Positions 1 to 9,298 of a DNA stretch of 64,000 nt are shown here, piece after piece (within the stretch, counting starts at the first letter, position 1; each line of letters starts with the position of its first letter). The notes beneath the pieces are model-generated. The model had not been told where the DNA came from, ran no database searches, and saw only the letters and a program-made list of their open reading frames with translations. A program made the translations under genes and the position numbers. Origin of the DNA: CAVUPF01 sp963777915 (GTDB taxonomy: Bacteria; Actinomycetota; Thermoleophilia; Solirubrobacterales; 70-9); contig CAVZSH010000003.1 of assembly GCA_963777915.1 (NCBI GenBank), positions 62,001 through 126,000 on the forward strand. The letters run 5' to 3'.

Positions 1-811
1 GCGGATGCGTGGAGAACAGGCCGGCTACGCCCTTGCTGGAGAAAGGCTTGACGATGTAGAGCGGCTCCGCCGCCTGGTTGACCTGCATCGGCATCTGCGT
101 CGCGCCCTGATCGAGCCGCAGCAGGGCGCTGGCCAGCGCCTCGGGGTTGCCGCAGATTTCGGCCCCGCCGGCGTCGGCGGCGAACTCCCGCTGGCGCGAG
201 ATCGAGAGTTGGATGATCGTCGCTGCGATCGGCGCAAGCAGGACCAGCGCCAGCGATGAGATCAGGCCAAGCGGCGAGTTGTTGTCCTCGCCTCCGAACC
301 AGATCAGCATGTAGGCGAGGTAGGTGATCGCCGCGCCGATCGTCGCCGCCACCGACTGGATCAAGATGTCGCGGTGCTTGACGTGGGTGAGCTCGTGGGA
401 GAGCACGCCGCGCAGCTCTTCGTCGGAGAGGAGACTGAGAATGCCGCGGGTGACGGCGACCGCCGCGTGCTGCGGGTTGCGACCGGTGGCGAAGGCGTTG
501 GGCTGGTCGACGGGGATCACGTAGAGGCGTGGCATCGGCAAATCGGCGCGCGTCGTCAGTTCGCGGATCATCTGGTAGAGCTTCGGCGCTTCGGCTTCGG
601 AGATCGGCTTGGCGCCGCTCATCGTCAGCGCAAGTTTGTCGCTGAAGTAGTAGGAGCCCAGGTTCATCAGGGCCGCCATGAAGAGGAAGAGCAGCGCGGT
701 CGAGGCGCCGCCTATCGCGAAGCCGATCACGACGAGCAGCCCCGAGAGGGTTGCCAGCAGGATCGTCGTGCGGAGGGTCGCTCCGAAGTTCGATTGCTTG
801 GTGGTGGTCAT
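1..811 (-). CDS. htpX: HtpX-family membrane zinc metalloprotease (C-terminus cut by window edge)
   Basis: Reading leftward from an ATG at 811, the frame stays open to the window edge (about 270 codons). The N-terminus has two hydrophobic segments (roughly residues 15-55), typical of the M48B protease HtpX. The zinc-binding HELTH motif lies near residue 138, inside a run reading LSHELTHVKHRDI. Another membrane stretch follows, then REFAADAGG, whose Glu is the expected third zinc ligand. HtpX proteins are integral membrane proteases that clear misfolded membrane proteins. The protein is incomplete because its end lies outside the window. Nothing looks broken in the visible part. It is divergent from the Rrf2 gene at 892. 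Confidence 0.93.
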   Translation of the reverse strand, partial: MTTTKQSNFGATLRTTILLATLSGLLVVIGFAIGGASTALLFLFMAALMNLGSYYFSDKLALTMSGAKPISEAEAPKLYQMIRELTTRADLPMPRLYVIPVDQPNAFATGRNPQHAAVAVTRGILSLLSDEELRGVLSHELTHVKHRDILIQSVAATIGAAITYLAYMLIWFGGEDNNSPLGLISSLALVLLAPIAATIIQLSISRQREFAADAGGAEICGNPEALASALLRLDQGATQMPMQVNQAAEPLYIVKPFSSKGVAGLFSTHP

Positions 812-859
812 CGCTGTGGTGCTCCTGGTCGGGTGCCCTGCAGATTATGACGCAGCCCC

Positions 860-884
860 ATAACCGACCGCTTCAGTAGGATTT
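860..884. promoter_or_regulatory. IscR/Rrf2-type operator in front of the Rrf2-sufCSU operon
   Basis: Bases 864-883 read CCGACCGCTTCAGTAGGATT. A 20-base stretch at 4801-4820, in front of the second suf operon, differs from it at only three central bases. Placed in the 25-base frame of the E. coli type 1 IscR site (ATA-n-YYGAC...AGT-n-RR), this copy agrees at 19 positions by hand alignment. The site ends 8 bases before the ATG of the Rrf2 gene, so bound protein should repress and the gene is probably autoregulated. The alignment is seen in the sequence; the regulator assignment is inferred. Confidence 0.65.
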
Positions 885-891
885 AAGAGCG

Positions 892-1365
892 ATGTTGTTC
901 TCGACCAAAGCCGAGTATGGGGTGCGACTGATGGTCGAGCTGGGGCGGCAGCCCGGCTCGGTCCCGATCTCGCTCAGCGCCGTCGCCGAGGCTGAGCGGC
1001 TGCCGCTCTCCTACCTCGAGCATCTGGTCGCGAAACTGCGCAAGGCGGGCCTCGTCACCTCTACTCGCGGCGCTCACGGCGGCTACTGCCTGGCCAAGCC
1101 GGCAGAGAAGATCACGCTGGACGCGGTGGTCGAGGCCCTGGAGGGGCAGATCGCCCCGATGGAGTGCTTCCACGAGACGCCCGAGGGCAAGGTGTTGTGC
1201 TCGCACGAGAGCGACGGCGACCGCGCCTGCGCGACGAAGCTGCTGTGGACGCGGGTGCAGGGCGGCGTGACGAAGGCGCTGGCCGGCACGACGCTGGCCG
1301 AGCTGGTGGACTTCGCCGGCCCCGAGGCGCGCCGCGAGACCGCGGCGCTCGGCAGCGCCGCCTGA
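892..1365 (+). CDS. Rrf2-family Fe-S cluster-sensing transcriptional regulator (IscR/SufR-like)
   Basis: This 157-residue protein has the Rrf2 winged helix: a start like MLFSTKAEYGVRLM, a recognition helix LPLSYLEHLVAKLRKAGLV, and the wing RGAHGGY. Three cysteines (in MECFHE, VLCSHE and RACATK, about residues 93, 103 and 111) match the cluster-ligating triad of IscR/RsrR-type members, so it probably binds a [2Fe-2S] or [4Fe-4S] cluster. It is the first gene of an operon with sufC, sufS and sufU, and an IscR-like operator lies directly upstream. It most likely represses the suf genes when cluster-loaded. Which subgroup (IscR or SufR) it belongs to is not settled by the sequence. Confidence 0.88.
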   Translation: MLFSTKAEYGVRLMVELGRQPGSVPISLSAVAEAERLPLSYLEHLVAKLRKAGLVTSTRGAHGGYCLAKPAEKITLDAVVEALEGQIAPMECFHETPEGKVLCSHESDGDRACATKLLWTRVQGGVTKALAGTTLAELVDFAGPEARRETAALGSAA

Positions 1366-1391
1366 CCCTGAAACCCAGAAACGGAGTGAAA

Positions 1392-2162
<771 letters not shown>

Positions 2163-2171
2163 CCTCCGACG

Positions 2172-3437
2172 ATGGAGCCGGTGAGCACCACGGGCCAGGC
2201 ACCGACCACGGCGTTCCCGGTCGAGAAGGTCCGTGCCGCCTTCCCAGCGCTTCAGCGCGAGGTGCACGGCAGGCCGGTCGCCTACCTCGACAGCGGCGCC
2301 AGCTCCCAGCGGGTGCTGGCCTCGATCCAGGCGGTCGATCGCTACGAGCGCCGCCATCACTCCAACGTCCACCGCGGCTCCCACACGCTGTCGGCTGAGG
2401 CGACCGAAGCCTTCGAGGGGGCGCGGGCGACGGTCGCCGACCACATCGGCGCCGCCGACCGGCGCGAGGTCATATTCGTCCGCAATGCGACCGAGGCGAT
2501 CAACCTGGTGGCGCGGGCCTGGGGCGACGCCAACCTCGGCGCGGGCGACCGCATCGTCCTCACCGAGATGGAGCACCACTCCAACATCGTCCCCTGGCAG
2601 CAGCTCGCCGAGCGCACCGGGGCGAAGATCGAGTGGGCGCCGGTCGACGACGACGGTCGGCTCGACATGGAAACGCTCGCCGGACTGCTGAAGCGCGGCC
2701 CAAAGCTCCTCGCCGTCGCCCACGTCTCCAATGTGCTCGGAACCGAGAACCCGGTCGCGGAGATCGCGCGGCTGGCGCACAAGGCGGGCGCAATGGTGCT
2801 CGTCGACGGAGCGCAGGCGGCGCCGAAGCTGCCGCTCGACGTCACCGAGCTGGGCGTCGACTTCTATGCGACGACCGGGCACAAGCTCTACGGGCCGACC
2901 GGGATCGGGGCGCTGTGGGGCCGATTGGAGCTGCTGCGGGCGATGCCGCCGTTCCTGGGCGGCGGCTCGATGATCCATAAGGTCACCCGGGACGGAACGA
3001 CCTACGCCGACCCGCCCGCCCGCTTCGAGGCGGGGACGCCGGCGATCGCCCAGGCGATTGGGATGGCCTCGGCGCTGCGCTGGCTCGACGGGCTGGGGAT
3101 GGACGCGGTCTTAGACCACGAGCGAGCGGTCGCCGACTATGCGCTAGAGCGGCTGCCCGAGGTCCCCGGCCTGAGGATTTTCGGCCCCCCGCGCGGCCCC
3201 GACCGGGTCGGTCCCGTCTCCTTCGAGCTGGAGGGAATCCACGCCCACGACGTCTCCGAGATCCTCGACCGCCACGGAGTCGCAGTCCGCGCCGGCCACC
3301 ACTGCGCCCAGGTTCTCATGGACCGCCTCGGCGTGGCTGCTACCGCTCGCGCCAGCTTCGGCGTCTACACCACCCCAGGGGAGATCGACCGCCTGGTCGA
3401 GGGGCTGCACGACGCAAGAAAGGTCTTCGGCCTCTGA
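2172..3437 (+). CDS. sufS: SufS-type group II cysteine desulfurase
   Basis: This 421-residue PLP enzyme takes sulfur from L-cysteine as an enzyme-bound persulfide for cluster building. The PLP lysine lies in ATTGHKLYGPTG, the substrate loop reads HRGSHTLS, and the catalytic cysteine is in RAGHHCAQ. The short loop around this cysteine is the SufS pattern, which needs a partner acceptor. That acceptor, SufU, is the next gene and overlaps by one base (TGATG). Gene order sufC-sufS-sufU agrees with actinobacterial SUF operons, except that sufB and sufD lie in a separate unit 1.3 kb downstream. Confidence 0.95.
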   Translation: MEPVSTTGQAPTTAFPVEKVRAAFPALQREVHGRPVAYLDSGASSQRVLASIQAVDRYERRHHSNVHRGSHTLSAEATEAFEGARATVADHIGAADRREVIFVRNATEAINLVARAWGDANLGAGDRIVLTEMEHHSNIVPWQQLAERTGAKIEWAPVDDDGRLDMETLAGLLKRGPKLLAVAHVSNVLGTENPVAEIARLAHKAGAMVLVDGAQAAPKLPLDVTELGVDFYATTGHKLYGPTGIGALWGRLELLRAMPPFLGGGSMIHKVTRDGTTYADPPARFEAGTPAIAQAIGMASALRWLDGLGMDAVLDHERAVADYALERLPEVPGLRIFGPPRGPDRVGPVSFELEGIHAHDVSEILDRHGVAVRAGHHCAQVLMDRLGVAATARASFGVYTTPGEIDRLVEGLHDARKVFGL

Positions 3438-3862
3438 TGGACGAGCTTTACCGCGACCAGATCCTCGAGCACTACAAGCGGCCTCATAACTTTGGGCGGG
3501 TCGAGAACCCCGATCTGGAGTTCGAGGACACCAACCCGTTCTGCGGCGACGAGCAGCACGTGACGATCCGCCTCGACGAAGAGGGGCGGGTCGCGGAGGT
3601 CGCTTTCGAGGGGAAGGGCTGCGCGATCTCCACCGCGGCGACCTCGCTGCTCACCGACGAGCTGGCGGGCAAAAACCGCGAGGAGCTGCTGCGCCTGCCC
3701 AAGGAGTTTGTCCTCGACCTGCTCGGAATCGAGATCTCGGCGACGCGGATGAAGTGCGCGATGCTGGGGCTGAAGATCGTCAAGAGCGCCGGACTCGGCC
3801 AGCCCGCCGACTGGGAGGACGAGGGCGAAACCGGCGACCCTGCTGAGTCGGCGACGATTTGA
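3437..3862 (+). CDS. sufU: SufU, zinc-dependent sulfur acceptor for SufS
   Basis: The 141-residue protein has the IscU-like fold pattern with three conserved cysteines: NPFCGDEQ, EGKGCAIS and TRMKCAML. The region GCAISTAATSLLTDEL is typical of the Gram-positive SufU group, which carries persulfide from SufS rather than serving as the main scaffold. The Asp in CGDE is the usual fourth zinc ligand. It starts within the stop codon of sufS, so translation is probably coupled. The acidic tail after residue 125 is unremarkable. Confidence 0.94.
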   Translation: MDELYRDQILEHYKRPHNFGRVENPDLEFEDTNPFCGDEQHVTIRLDEEGRVAEVAFEGKGCAISTAATSLLTDELAGKNREELLRLPKEFVLDLLGIEISATRMKCAMLGLKIVKSAGLGQPADWEDEGETGDPAESATI

Positions 3863-3901
3863 GCCGCGTGGCCCAGATCGTCGCCGGCTCGCTCGATTCC
3901 G

Positions 3902-4693
3902 CTAGGCGCCCGCGGTCTCCTCGCTCAGCTTAATCACGGCGAACATCGCTCCGTGCGGATCGTGCGCGACGGCGAAGCGACCAGCCGGGATGTCGATCGG
4001 GCCGAAGGCGACGCCTCCACCCAGCTCCTTGATCTTCTCGGCCGCCGCGTCAGTGTCCTCGACGGCGAAATAGACGAGCCAGTGCGCCGGGACCTCATCG
4101 GGGACGCGGCCGCGCATGTCCATCATGCCGCCGACCGAGGCATCGCCGACCTTCCACTCGGTATAGGTGCCCATCTCCCCCATGTCGTGATCATCGGGCC
4201 CCCAGCCGAAGACAGCCGAGTAGAAGGCCTTCGCGGCATCGGGGTCGCGGGTGTTGAGCTCGTTCCAGGCGAATGCACCTGGCTCGTTGGCGAGGCCGGA
4301 CCCAGGATGGGCGCGCGGCTGCCAGATCGAGAACGCGGCGCCAGTCGGATCGGCGCAGACCGCCATGCGGCCAACGTCCAGCACGTCCATCGGCTCGGCG
4401 ATCACCCTGCCGCCGGCCTGCTTGACCGCGGCGGCGGTCGCGTCGGCGTCCTCGACCGAGACGTAGGTCGTCCAGGCGGGCGGCTGACCCTCCTGCATCA
4501 GCGGCATCATCCCGGCGACCGGCTTGCCGCTCAGGATCGCCATCCGATAGCCACCGGTCTGCTCAGGGCTTTGGCTCTCCGCCACATCCCACCCGAACAG
4601 GGCGCTGTAGAACTCGACCGCGGCATCCAGGTCGGGGGAGCCAACGTCGACCCAGGATGGGGTTCCCGGCGCGTAGCTCGTTCTCTCGCTCAT
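3902..4693 (-). CDS. Two-domain VOC (glyoxalase/bleomycin-resistance superfamily) protein
   Basis: I use the ATG at 4693 because a GGAGAGGAAG ribosome-binding site precedes it; the open frame extends upstream to 5038 but crosses the next promoter. The 263-residue protein is a tandem of two VOC domains: residues about 8-120 (PSWVDVGSPDLDAAVEFYSAL) and about 135-258 (FAWNELNTRDPDAAKAFYSAV). Such proteins bind metals or small molecules; some are hydroxylases or glyoxalases. The substrate cannot be read here. It lies on the opposite strand between the two halves of the suf cluster and convergent with sufU. Nothing links it functionally to Fe-S assembly. Confidence 0.85.
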   Translation of the reverse strand: MSERTSYAPGTPSWVDVGSPDLDAAVEFYSALFGWDVAESQSPEQTGGYRMAILSGKPVAGMMPLMQEGQPPAWTTYVSVEDADATAAAVKQAGGRVIAEPMDVLDVGRMAVCADPTGAAFSIWQPRAHPGSGLANEPGAFAWNELNTRDPDAAKAFYSAVFGWGPDDHDMGEMGTYTEWKVGDASVGGMMDMRGRVPDEVPAHWLVYFAVEDTDAAAEKIKELGGGVAFGPIDIPAGRFAVAHDPHGAMFAVIKLSEETAGA

Positions 4694-4794
4694 TGCTGCT
4701 TCCTCTCCTCGAAGGTTTGACGACGATCCTTGCATTTCCGCGAGCCCGTGGGTCAACCGTTTGTTACGACCGCGGCCCGATCCGGTCCGCCCGC

Positions 4795-4821
4795 TAAAAT
4801 CCGACCGCACAAGTAGGATTA
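4795..4821. promoter_or_regulatory. -10-like element plus second IscR/Rrf2-type operator before the Rieske-sufBD operon
   Basis: TAAAAT at 4795-4800 looks like a -10 hexamer. It runs directly into 4801-4820, CCGACCGCACAAGTAGGATT, which matches the site before the Rrf2 gene at 17 of 20 bases. The site covers the expected transcription start and ends 21 bases before the ATG at 4842, as expected for repression. No good -35 box is evident at standard spacing. The shared sequence predicts that both suf units are controlled by the same Rrf2 regulator. Confidence 0.62.
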
Positions 4822-4841
4822 AGTCGCAGGCGCACAATCCC

Positions 4842-5171
4842 ATGATCGAGCCCACCAAGACATCCCTCCCCGTCTGCCCCGCCACCGAGCTGCCGGCGGG
4901 CGCGATGCGCCTGGTCGAGCACGGGGGGCGCAAGATCGGCATCTTCAACTGCGACGGGGCTCTGTATGCGGTCGAGGACCGCTGCTCGCACGATGACGGA
5001 CCGCTCGCCGAGGGCGAGTTCGACGCCGCGGCCTGCACGGTCGAGTGCCCCCGTCACGGCTCCCTCTTCGATCTGACCACCGGCAGGCCGAAGACCCTCC
5101 CCGCCTATGCTCCGGTGCAGACGTTCCCGATAGCCGTCGAGAACGACACAATCGTTTTGGAGGTCGACTAG
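4842..5171 (+). CDS. Rieske-type [2Fe-2S] ferredoxin of the SUF operon
   Basis: The 109-residue protein has the two Rieske ligand boxes: CSHDDGPL (Cys, His) and CPRHGSLFD (Cys, His). It lacks a transmembrane anchor, so it is a soluble ferredoxin like those of dioxygenases or nitrite reductase NirD, and like the small Rieske protein often found inside actinobacterial suf operons. The ATG at 4842 is used because the operator and -10 element lie just upstream. It is followed after three bases by sufB. Its likely role is electron transfer or cluster trafficking in SUF assembly, which is inferred from position only. Confidence 0.9.
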   Translation: MIEPTKTSLPVCPATELPAGAMRLVEHGGRKIGIFNCDGALYAVEDRCSHDDGPLAEGEFDAAACTVECPRHGSLFDLTTGRPKTLPAYAPVQTFPIAVENDTIVLEVD

Positions 5172-5174
5172 ACC

Positions 5175-6608
5175 ATGGCCACACCCGAGGCCGTTGCAGA
5201 GCAGCGCGATCTGGCTGGAATCAACTCCGATTACAAGGAGAAGTTCGGCTTCCACGACTCCGAGTCCGGCTACGCCTACAAGGCGCCAAAGGGCCTCAGC
5301 CGCGAGATCGTCGAATCGATCTCCGACTACAAGGACGAGCCGCAGTGGATGCGGGACTTCCGGCTGAAGGCACTGGAGCACTTCTACTCCCGCCCGACCC
5401 CGACCTGGGGCGGCAACCTGGGCCAGATCGACTTCGACGACATCCACTACTTCGTGCGCGCCTCGGAGAAGAACAGCCGCGACTGGAGCGAGGTCCCCGA
5501 GGACATCAAAAACACCTTCGACCGACTCGGCATCCCCGAGGCGGAGCGCAAATTCCTCTCCGGGGTCGGCGCCCAGTACGAGTCCGAGGTCGTCTACCAC
5601 CAGGTCAACGAGAAGCTCGAGGCCCAGGGCGTGATCTTCACCGACATGGACACGGCGCTACGCGAGCACGAGGACCTGGTCCGCGAGCACTGGGCGACGA
5701 TCATCCCTCCCAACGACAACAAACTGGCGGCGCTCAACTCGGCGGTCTGGTCGGGCGGCTCCTTCGTCTACGTGCCGGCCGGGGTCAAGGTCGAGATGCC
5801 ACTGCAGGCCTACTTCCGGATCAACACCGAGAACATGGGCCAGTTCGAGCGGACGCTGATCATCGCCGAGGAGGGCTCCGACGTCCATTACATCGAGGGC
5901 TGCACGGCGCCGGTCTACTCCAGCGACTCGCTGCACTCCGCCGTGGTCGAGATCGTCGCCAAGCCGAGCTCACGGGTCCGCTACACGACGGTGCAGAACT
6001 GGTCGCAGAACGTCTTCAACCTCGTCACCAAGCGCGCCGTCGCCCACGAGAAGGCGACGATGGAGTGGGTGGACTGCAACCTCGGCTCGAAGCTGACGAT
6101 GAAGTACCCGTCGATCTACCTGCTCGGGCCCGAAGCCCACGGCGAGATCCTCTCGATCGCCTTCGCCGGCGACGGCCAGCATCAGGACGCTGGCGGCAAG
6201 ATCATCCACGCGGCGCCGCGCACCAGCTCCTCGATCTTCTCCAAGTCGATCTCCAAGGACGGCGGGCGGGCGACGTACCGCGGATTGCTGGAAGTCGCCG
6301 ACGGGGCGACCGAATCGCGCTCCAAGGTCGTCTGCGACGCGCTGCTGCTCGACGAGGACTCGCGCTCGGACACCTACCCGACGATCCGCATCGACGAGAA
6401 CGACGCCGACGTTGGCCACGAGGCGACCGTCTCCAAGATCGGCGACGAGCAACTCTTCTACCTGCAGAGCCGAGGGCTCAGCGAGGAGGAGGCCTCGAAG
6501 ATGATCGTCAACGGCTTCATCGAGCCGGTCACCAAGGAGCTGCCGATGGAGTACGCGGTCGAGCTCAACCGCTTGATCGAGCTGCAGATGGAGGGCTCGA
6601 TTGGCTGA
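5175..6608 (+). CDS. sufB: SufB, Fe-S cluster scaffold subunit
   Basis: SufB (477 residues) is the scaffold on which nascent clusters form in the SufBC2D complex. Recognisable blocks include DDIHYFVRASEK, the beta-helix core with FVYVPAGVKVEMPLQAYFR and HYIEGCTAP, GGKIIHAAPRTSS, and the C-terminal VVCDALLLDEDSRSDT and HEATVSKIGDEQLFYLQSRG. The Cys in VVCDALLL corresponds to the scaffold cysteine region, and the acidic residues after it to the SufB-SufD interface. It begins three bases after the Rieske gene, and its end overlaps the TTG start of sufD by eight bases, so the three genes form one operon. Confidence 0.96.
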   Translation: MATPEAVAEQRDLAGINSDYKEKFGFHDSESGYAYKAPKGLSREIVESISDYKDEPQWMRDFRLKALEHFYSRPTPTWGGNLGQIDFDDIHYFVRASEKNSRDWSEVPEDIKNTFDRLGIPEAERKFLSGVGAQYESEVVYHQVNEKLEAQGVIFTDMDTALREHEDLVREHWATIIPPNDNKLAALNSAVWSGGSFVYVPAGVKVEMPLQAYFRINTENMGQFERTLIIAEEGSDVHYIEGCTAPVYSSDSLHSAVVEIVAKPSSRVRYTTVQNWSQNVFNLVTKRAVAHEKATMEWVDCNLGSKLTMKYPSIYLLGPEAHGEILSIAFAGDGQHQDAGGKIIHAAPRTSSSIFSKSISKDGGRATYRGLLEVADGATESRSKVVCDALLLDEDSRSDTYPTIRIDENDADVGHEATVSKIGDEQLFYLQSRGLSEEEASKMIVNGFIEPVTKELPMEYAVELNRLIELQMEGSIG

Positions 6609-7761
6609 GGTCGCGACCGAACCGGCTTGGCTTTCCGAGAGGCGCCAAAGAGGCGCCTCTCTCGCGCGGGAGCTCCCCCTTCCCGATCACAAGGCGAAGG
6701 GATGGGAATTCACCGACCTCTCGAGGCTTGAGATCGACTCCTACGTGGCGGGCGCGGCGACCGCCACGATCGAGGCGCCCGAGGGCGCGACGGTGCTGCC
6801 GCTCGCCGAGGCGATCAACTCCCACGGCGACCTGATCCACCAGCGGCTCGGCTCGCTGGTGCCGATCGAGGACCCTTTCGTCGCCCGCAACGAGAAGGCC
6901 TGGCACGACGGCGTGCTGATCCACGTGGCGGCCGGGGTGAGAGTCGAGGAGCCGGTCCGGATCGAGGTGCCCGTCGAGCAGGACGGCGTCGCTGTCAACC
7001 GGCGCACCCTGGTCGTGCTCGACGAGGGCGCCGAGGCGGAGGTCTGGGAGCACTCCGCCTCCCCCGGCGACGATGTTGACGCGCTGCTCAACTCGGTGGT
7101 CGAGCTGGTGGTCGGACCGGGAGCTACGTTGCGCTACGTCAGCACCCAGGACATCTCCGAGTCGGCGTGGATCTTCTCCTCGCAGCGAGCGGAGGTGGAG
7201 CGCGACGGGCGGCTCGACTGGACCGCCCTCGGCTTCGGCTCAAGGGGAGGCAAGGTGCGGATGGAGACCAACCTGGCCGGGCCGGGCGCCGAGGCGCGGG
7301 TGACCGGCGGCTACGCTGGCGGCCCGGGGCAGCACCTCGACTACGACACGACCCAGGAGCACTCGGCGCCGAACACTAGCTCCGACCTGGCGTTCCGGGG
7401 CGTGCTGGGCGCCCGCTCGACCGCGGTTTGGAGGGGGATGATCAAAGTCGACCCCGGCGCCCAGCAGACCGACGCCTTTCAGGAGAGCCGCAACCTGCTG
7501 CTCTCCACCGAGGCGCATGCCGACGCGATCCCGGGACTCGAGATCCTCGCCAACGATGTGCGCTGCACCCACGCCGCGGCGATCGCTCAGATCGATCGTG
7601 ACCAGCTCTTCTATTTGACATCCCGCGGGCTCGGTCCGGCCGCGGCGAAATCGCTGATCATCGAGGGGTTCCTGGAGTCGCTGGTAGAGCGACTGGCCGA
7701 AGGACCGGTTCGAGACGAGGTCTCAGCCGCTCTGGAGAAGCGCCTCGCCGAGATCCTCTGA
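6601..7761 (+). CDS. sufD: SufD, partner of SufB in the Fe-S scaffold
   Basis: The 386-residue protein starts with TTG inside the end of sufB. It has the SufD layout: a helical N-terminus with HKAKGWEFTDLSRL (here DHKAKGWEFTDL), a beta-helix middle (HVAAGVRVEEPVRIEV, LVVLDEGAEAEVWEH), and a C-terminal block with DVRCTHAAAIAQIDRDQLFYL TSRGL. The Cys-Thr-His of DVRCTHAA contains the histidine implicated in iron entry. The SufB-SufD pair is complete and intact. No terminator is obvious in the 12 bases before the next, convergent gene. Confidence 0.94.
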   Translation: MAEVATEPAWLSERRQRGASLARELPLPDHKAKGWEFTDLSRLEIDSYVAGAATATIEAPEGATVLPLAEAINSHGDLIHQRLGSLVPIEDPFVARNEKAWHDGVLIHVAAGVRVEEPVRIEVPVEQDGVAVNRRTLVVLDEGAEAEVWEHSASPGDDVDALLNSVVELVVGPGATLRYVSTQDISESAWIFSSQRAEVERDGRLDWTALGFGSRGGKVRMETNLAGPGAEARVTGGYAGGPGQHLDYDTTQEHSAPNTSSDLAFRGVLGARSTAVWRGMIKVDPGAQQTDAFQESRNLLLSTEAHADAIPGLEILANDVRCTHAAAIAQIDRDQLFYLTSRGLGPAAAKSLIIEGFLESLVERLAEGPVRDEVSAALEKRLAEIL

Positions 7762-7773
7762 TCGAGCGGGAGG

Positions 7774-8238
7774 TCAGGGCGAGATCCGAAGGTCGGCGAT
7801 GCCGATGTGAGAGGCGGCAACGACGACCGCGAACTGGCCTGCGCGATCGGCTTTGAAGGAGACGACCGTGCCATATTCAACCGTCTCCGCGATCCCGTAG
7901 CCGGGGACTTCAATCCCGACCGGAGCATCGGTGTCGATGCGAAAGCGGATGCGCTCGCCGCGCTGAAAGCGCAGCCGGACCGGGCCAGCAGGTGGGGGGG
8001 CGCCGCCGATTACCCGGACGACAGGAATAGCGGGCAAGTTGCGTGGTTTTGATGCGGGCTTCGACTTGGGCGCCGGCGCGGGCTTACCGGTGTCGACGCC
8101 GGAGATCCGCGGCGCGTCGATGGTCCCCTCGCTGCCGAAGAAGACGAAGGCGACGATGACCGCGACTCCGATGAGCGCGCCGAGCGTGATCCCGACCGCT
8201 AAGTCGAGCCGCCGCCCGCCTCGCTTAGATCCAGGCAA
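7774..8238 (-). CDS. Membrane-anchored cupredoxin-like protein of unknown function
   Basis: I start at the TTG at 8238 because AGGGGGG stands directly upstream; an ATG at 8313 would overlap the divergent gene at 8291. The 154-residue product has a basic N-terminus (SKRGGRRLD), one transmembrane helix (LAVGITLGALIGVAVIVAFVF, split here only for reading), a Pro/Lys-rich linker, and a C-terminal beta domain: RLRFQRGERIRFRIDTD... VEYGTVVSFKADRAGQFAVVV. That domain resembles cupredoxin-fold proteins common in actinobacteria. Clear copper ligands are missing, so metal binding is doubtful. It probably sits outside the membrane. Confidence 0.6.
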   Translation of the reverse strand: MPGSKRGGRRLDLAVGITLGALIGVAVIVAFVFFGSEGTIDAPRISGVDTGKPAPAPKSKPASKPRNLPAIPVVRVIGGAPPPAGPVRLRFQRGERIRFRIDTDAPVGIEVPGYGIAETVEYGTVVSFKADRAGQFAVVVAASHIGIADLRISP

Positions 8239-8290
8239 GTTCCCCCCTGCGCGGCAGCCGTGACACAGCGGCCCAGGATAACGTCCGCCG

Positions 8291-9115
8291 GTGCGACCCG
8301 AACGGGACAACATCGCCTCGCCGGACCTACCGGCAAGGATCGATTGGATCGGCGGGCGACCGGAGTCGATGCCGGCGCTAACGGCGGGCGGCCCGGCGCT
8401 CGTTTACTTCCTCGACTTCGCCCAGCTGAACAGCGTGCGAACGCTCCCCTACCTGACCGAGTGGGACCGACGCTACCGCGACGCCGGCCTCAGCACGATC
8501 GGCGTTCAGGCCCACCGGTTCCCGTTTTCAGCCGACCCTGATGTCGTGGCTGCCGGATTGCGGCAGCTCAGCGTCGACTTCCCGGTCGCGATCGACGCCG
8601 AGCGGAAGCTGTGGCATTCCTACGGCTGCAAAGGCTGGCCGAGCCTCTTCCTCTGGAGCCTCGGCGGCTCCCTCGCCTGGTTTCACTTCGGCGAGGGCGA
8701 ATACCTCAGAACCGAGGAGGCGATCCAGGCCGAGCTGCGCCAGGTCCACGCCCTGCGCGAGCTGCCGGTGCCGATGGACCCACTGCGAGCAACAGACGGC
8801 CCAAGCGCCCGTGTCATGGTCCCCAGCCCCGAGAGCTTTCCCGGTGGCTCTTGGGAGCGACCGTGGACCGCGGGCGAAGACGGCGAGAGGCTGGAGGCCT
8901 CCTACGAGGCGGGTGGCGCCTTCGCGACCGTCGAGGGCGAAGGCACAATCGAACTAGAGCTCGACGGGTCGAGCAAGCCGGCGGTCACGATCGGCAGTCC
9001 GGCACTGTACGCGCTCGCCGTGCACGAGAGCCACGAGAGCCACACCATCACCCTCCGTCCCACCCCCGGCCTCCGCATCTGGTCGATCAGCTTCGCCGCG
9101 GGAGTGCTCGGATGA
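8291..9115 (+). CDS. Thioredoxin-fold protein with DipZ-like C-terminal domain
   Basis: The 274-residue protein starts at GTG 8291. Its first ~140 residues resemble a peroxiredoxin/thioredoxin fold (ALVYFLDFAQLNSVRTLPYLTEWDRRYRDAGLSTIGVQ, DFPVAIDAERKLWHSYGCKGWPSLFLW). The usual CxxC active site is absent: the corresponding stretch reads AQLNS. The second half, from about residue 160, is beta-rich (GGAFATVEGEGTIELELDGS) and resembles the carbohydrate-binding-like domain that ends DipZ proteins. It lacks signal peptide or membrane helix. Without the cysteine pair it is unlikely to be a disulfide oxidoreductase. A binding or regulatory role is possible. Confidence 0.62.
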   Translation: MRPERDNIASPDLPARIDWIGGRPESMPALTAGGPALVYFLDFAQLNSVRTLPYLTEWDRRYRDAGLSTIGVQAHRFPFSADPDVVAAGLRQLSVDFPVAIDAERKLWHSYGCKGWPSLFLWSLGGSLAWFHFGEGEYLRTEEAIQAELRQVHALRELPVPMDPLRATDGPSARVMVPSPESFPGGSWERPWTAGEDGERLEASYEAGGAFATVEGEGTIELELDGSSKPAVTIGSPALYALAVHESHESHTITLRPTPGLRIWSISFAAGVLG

Positions 9116-9298
9116 TCGATTCCACTGGCAACCTAGTGCCGCTAGATCGCTGGCATCTCATGGCAAGGCTGGCAGCGAAGAGGCGGTAGCCCTCACTGAC
9201 AGAGACCCGACCTTGCCGACGGTCTCATGCTCTCCGCGAGCTGGCGTCGCCACCACTTCAGGGGCACTGCCAGCACGCGGCGGATGAGGTTTATCTAC

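Noticed and set aside
4694..5038. 115-residue N-terminal extension of the VOC protein
   Set aside because: It would cross the operator and promoter of the Rieske-sufBD operon. ATG 4693 has a good ribosome-binding site.
5045..6835. 596-codon plus-strand frame over sufB
   Set aside because: Arg/Gly/Pro-rich translation of another frame of sufB. No domain is visible.
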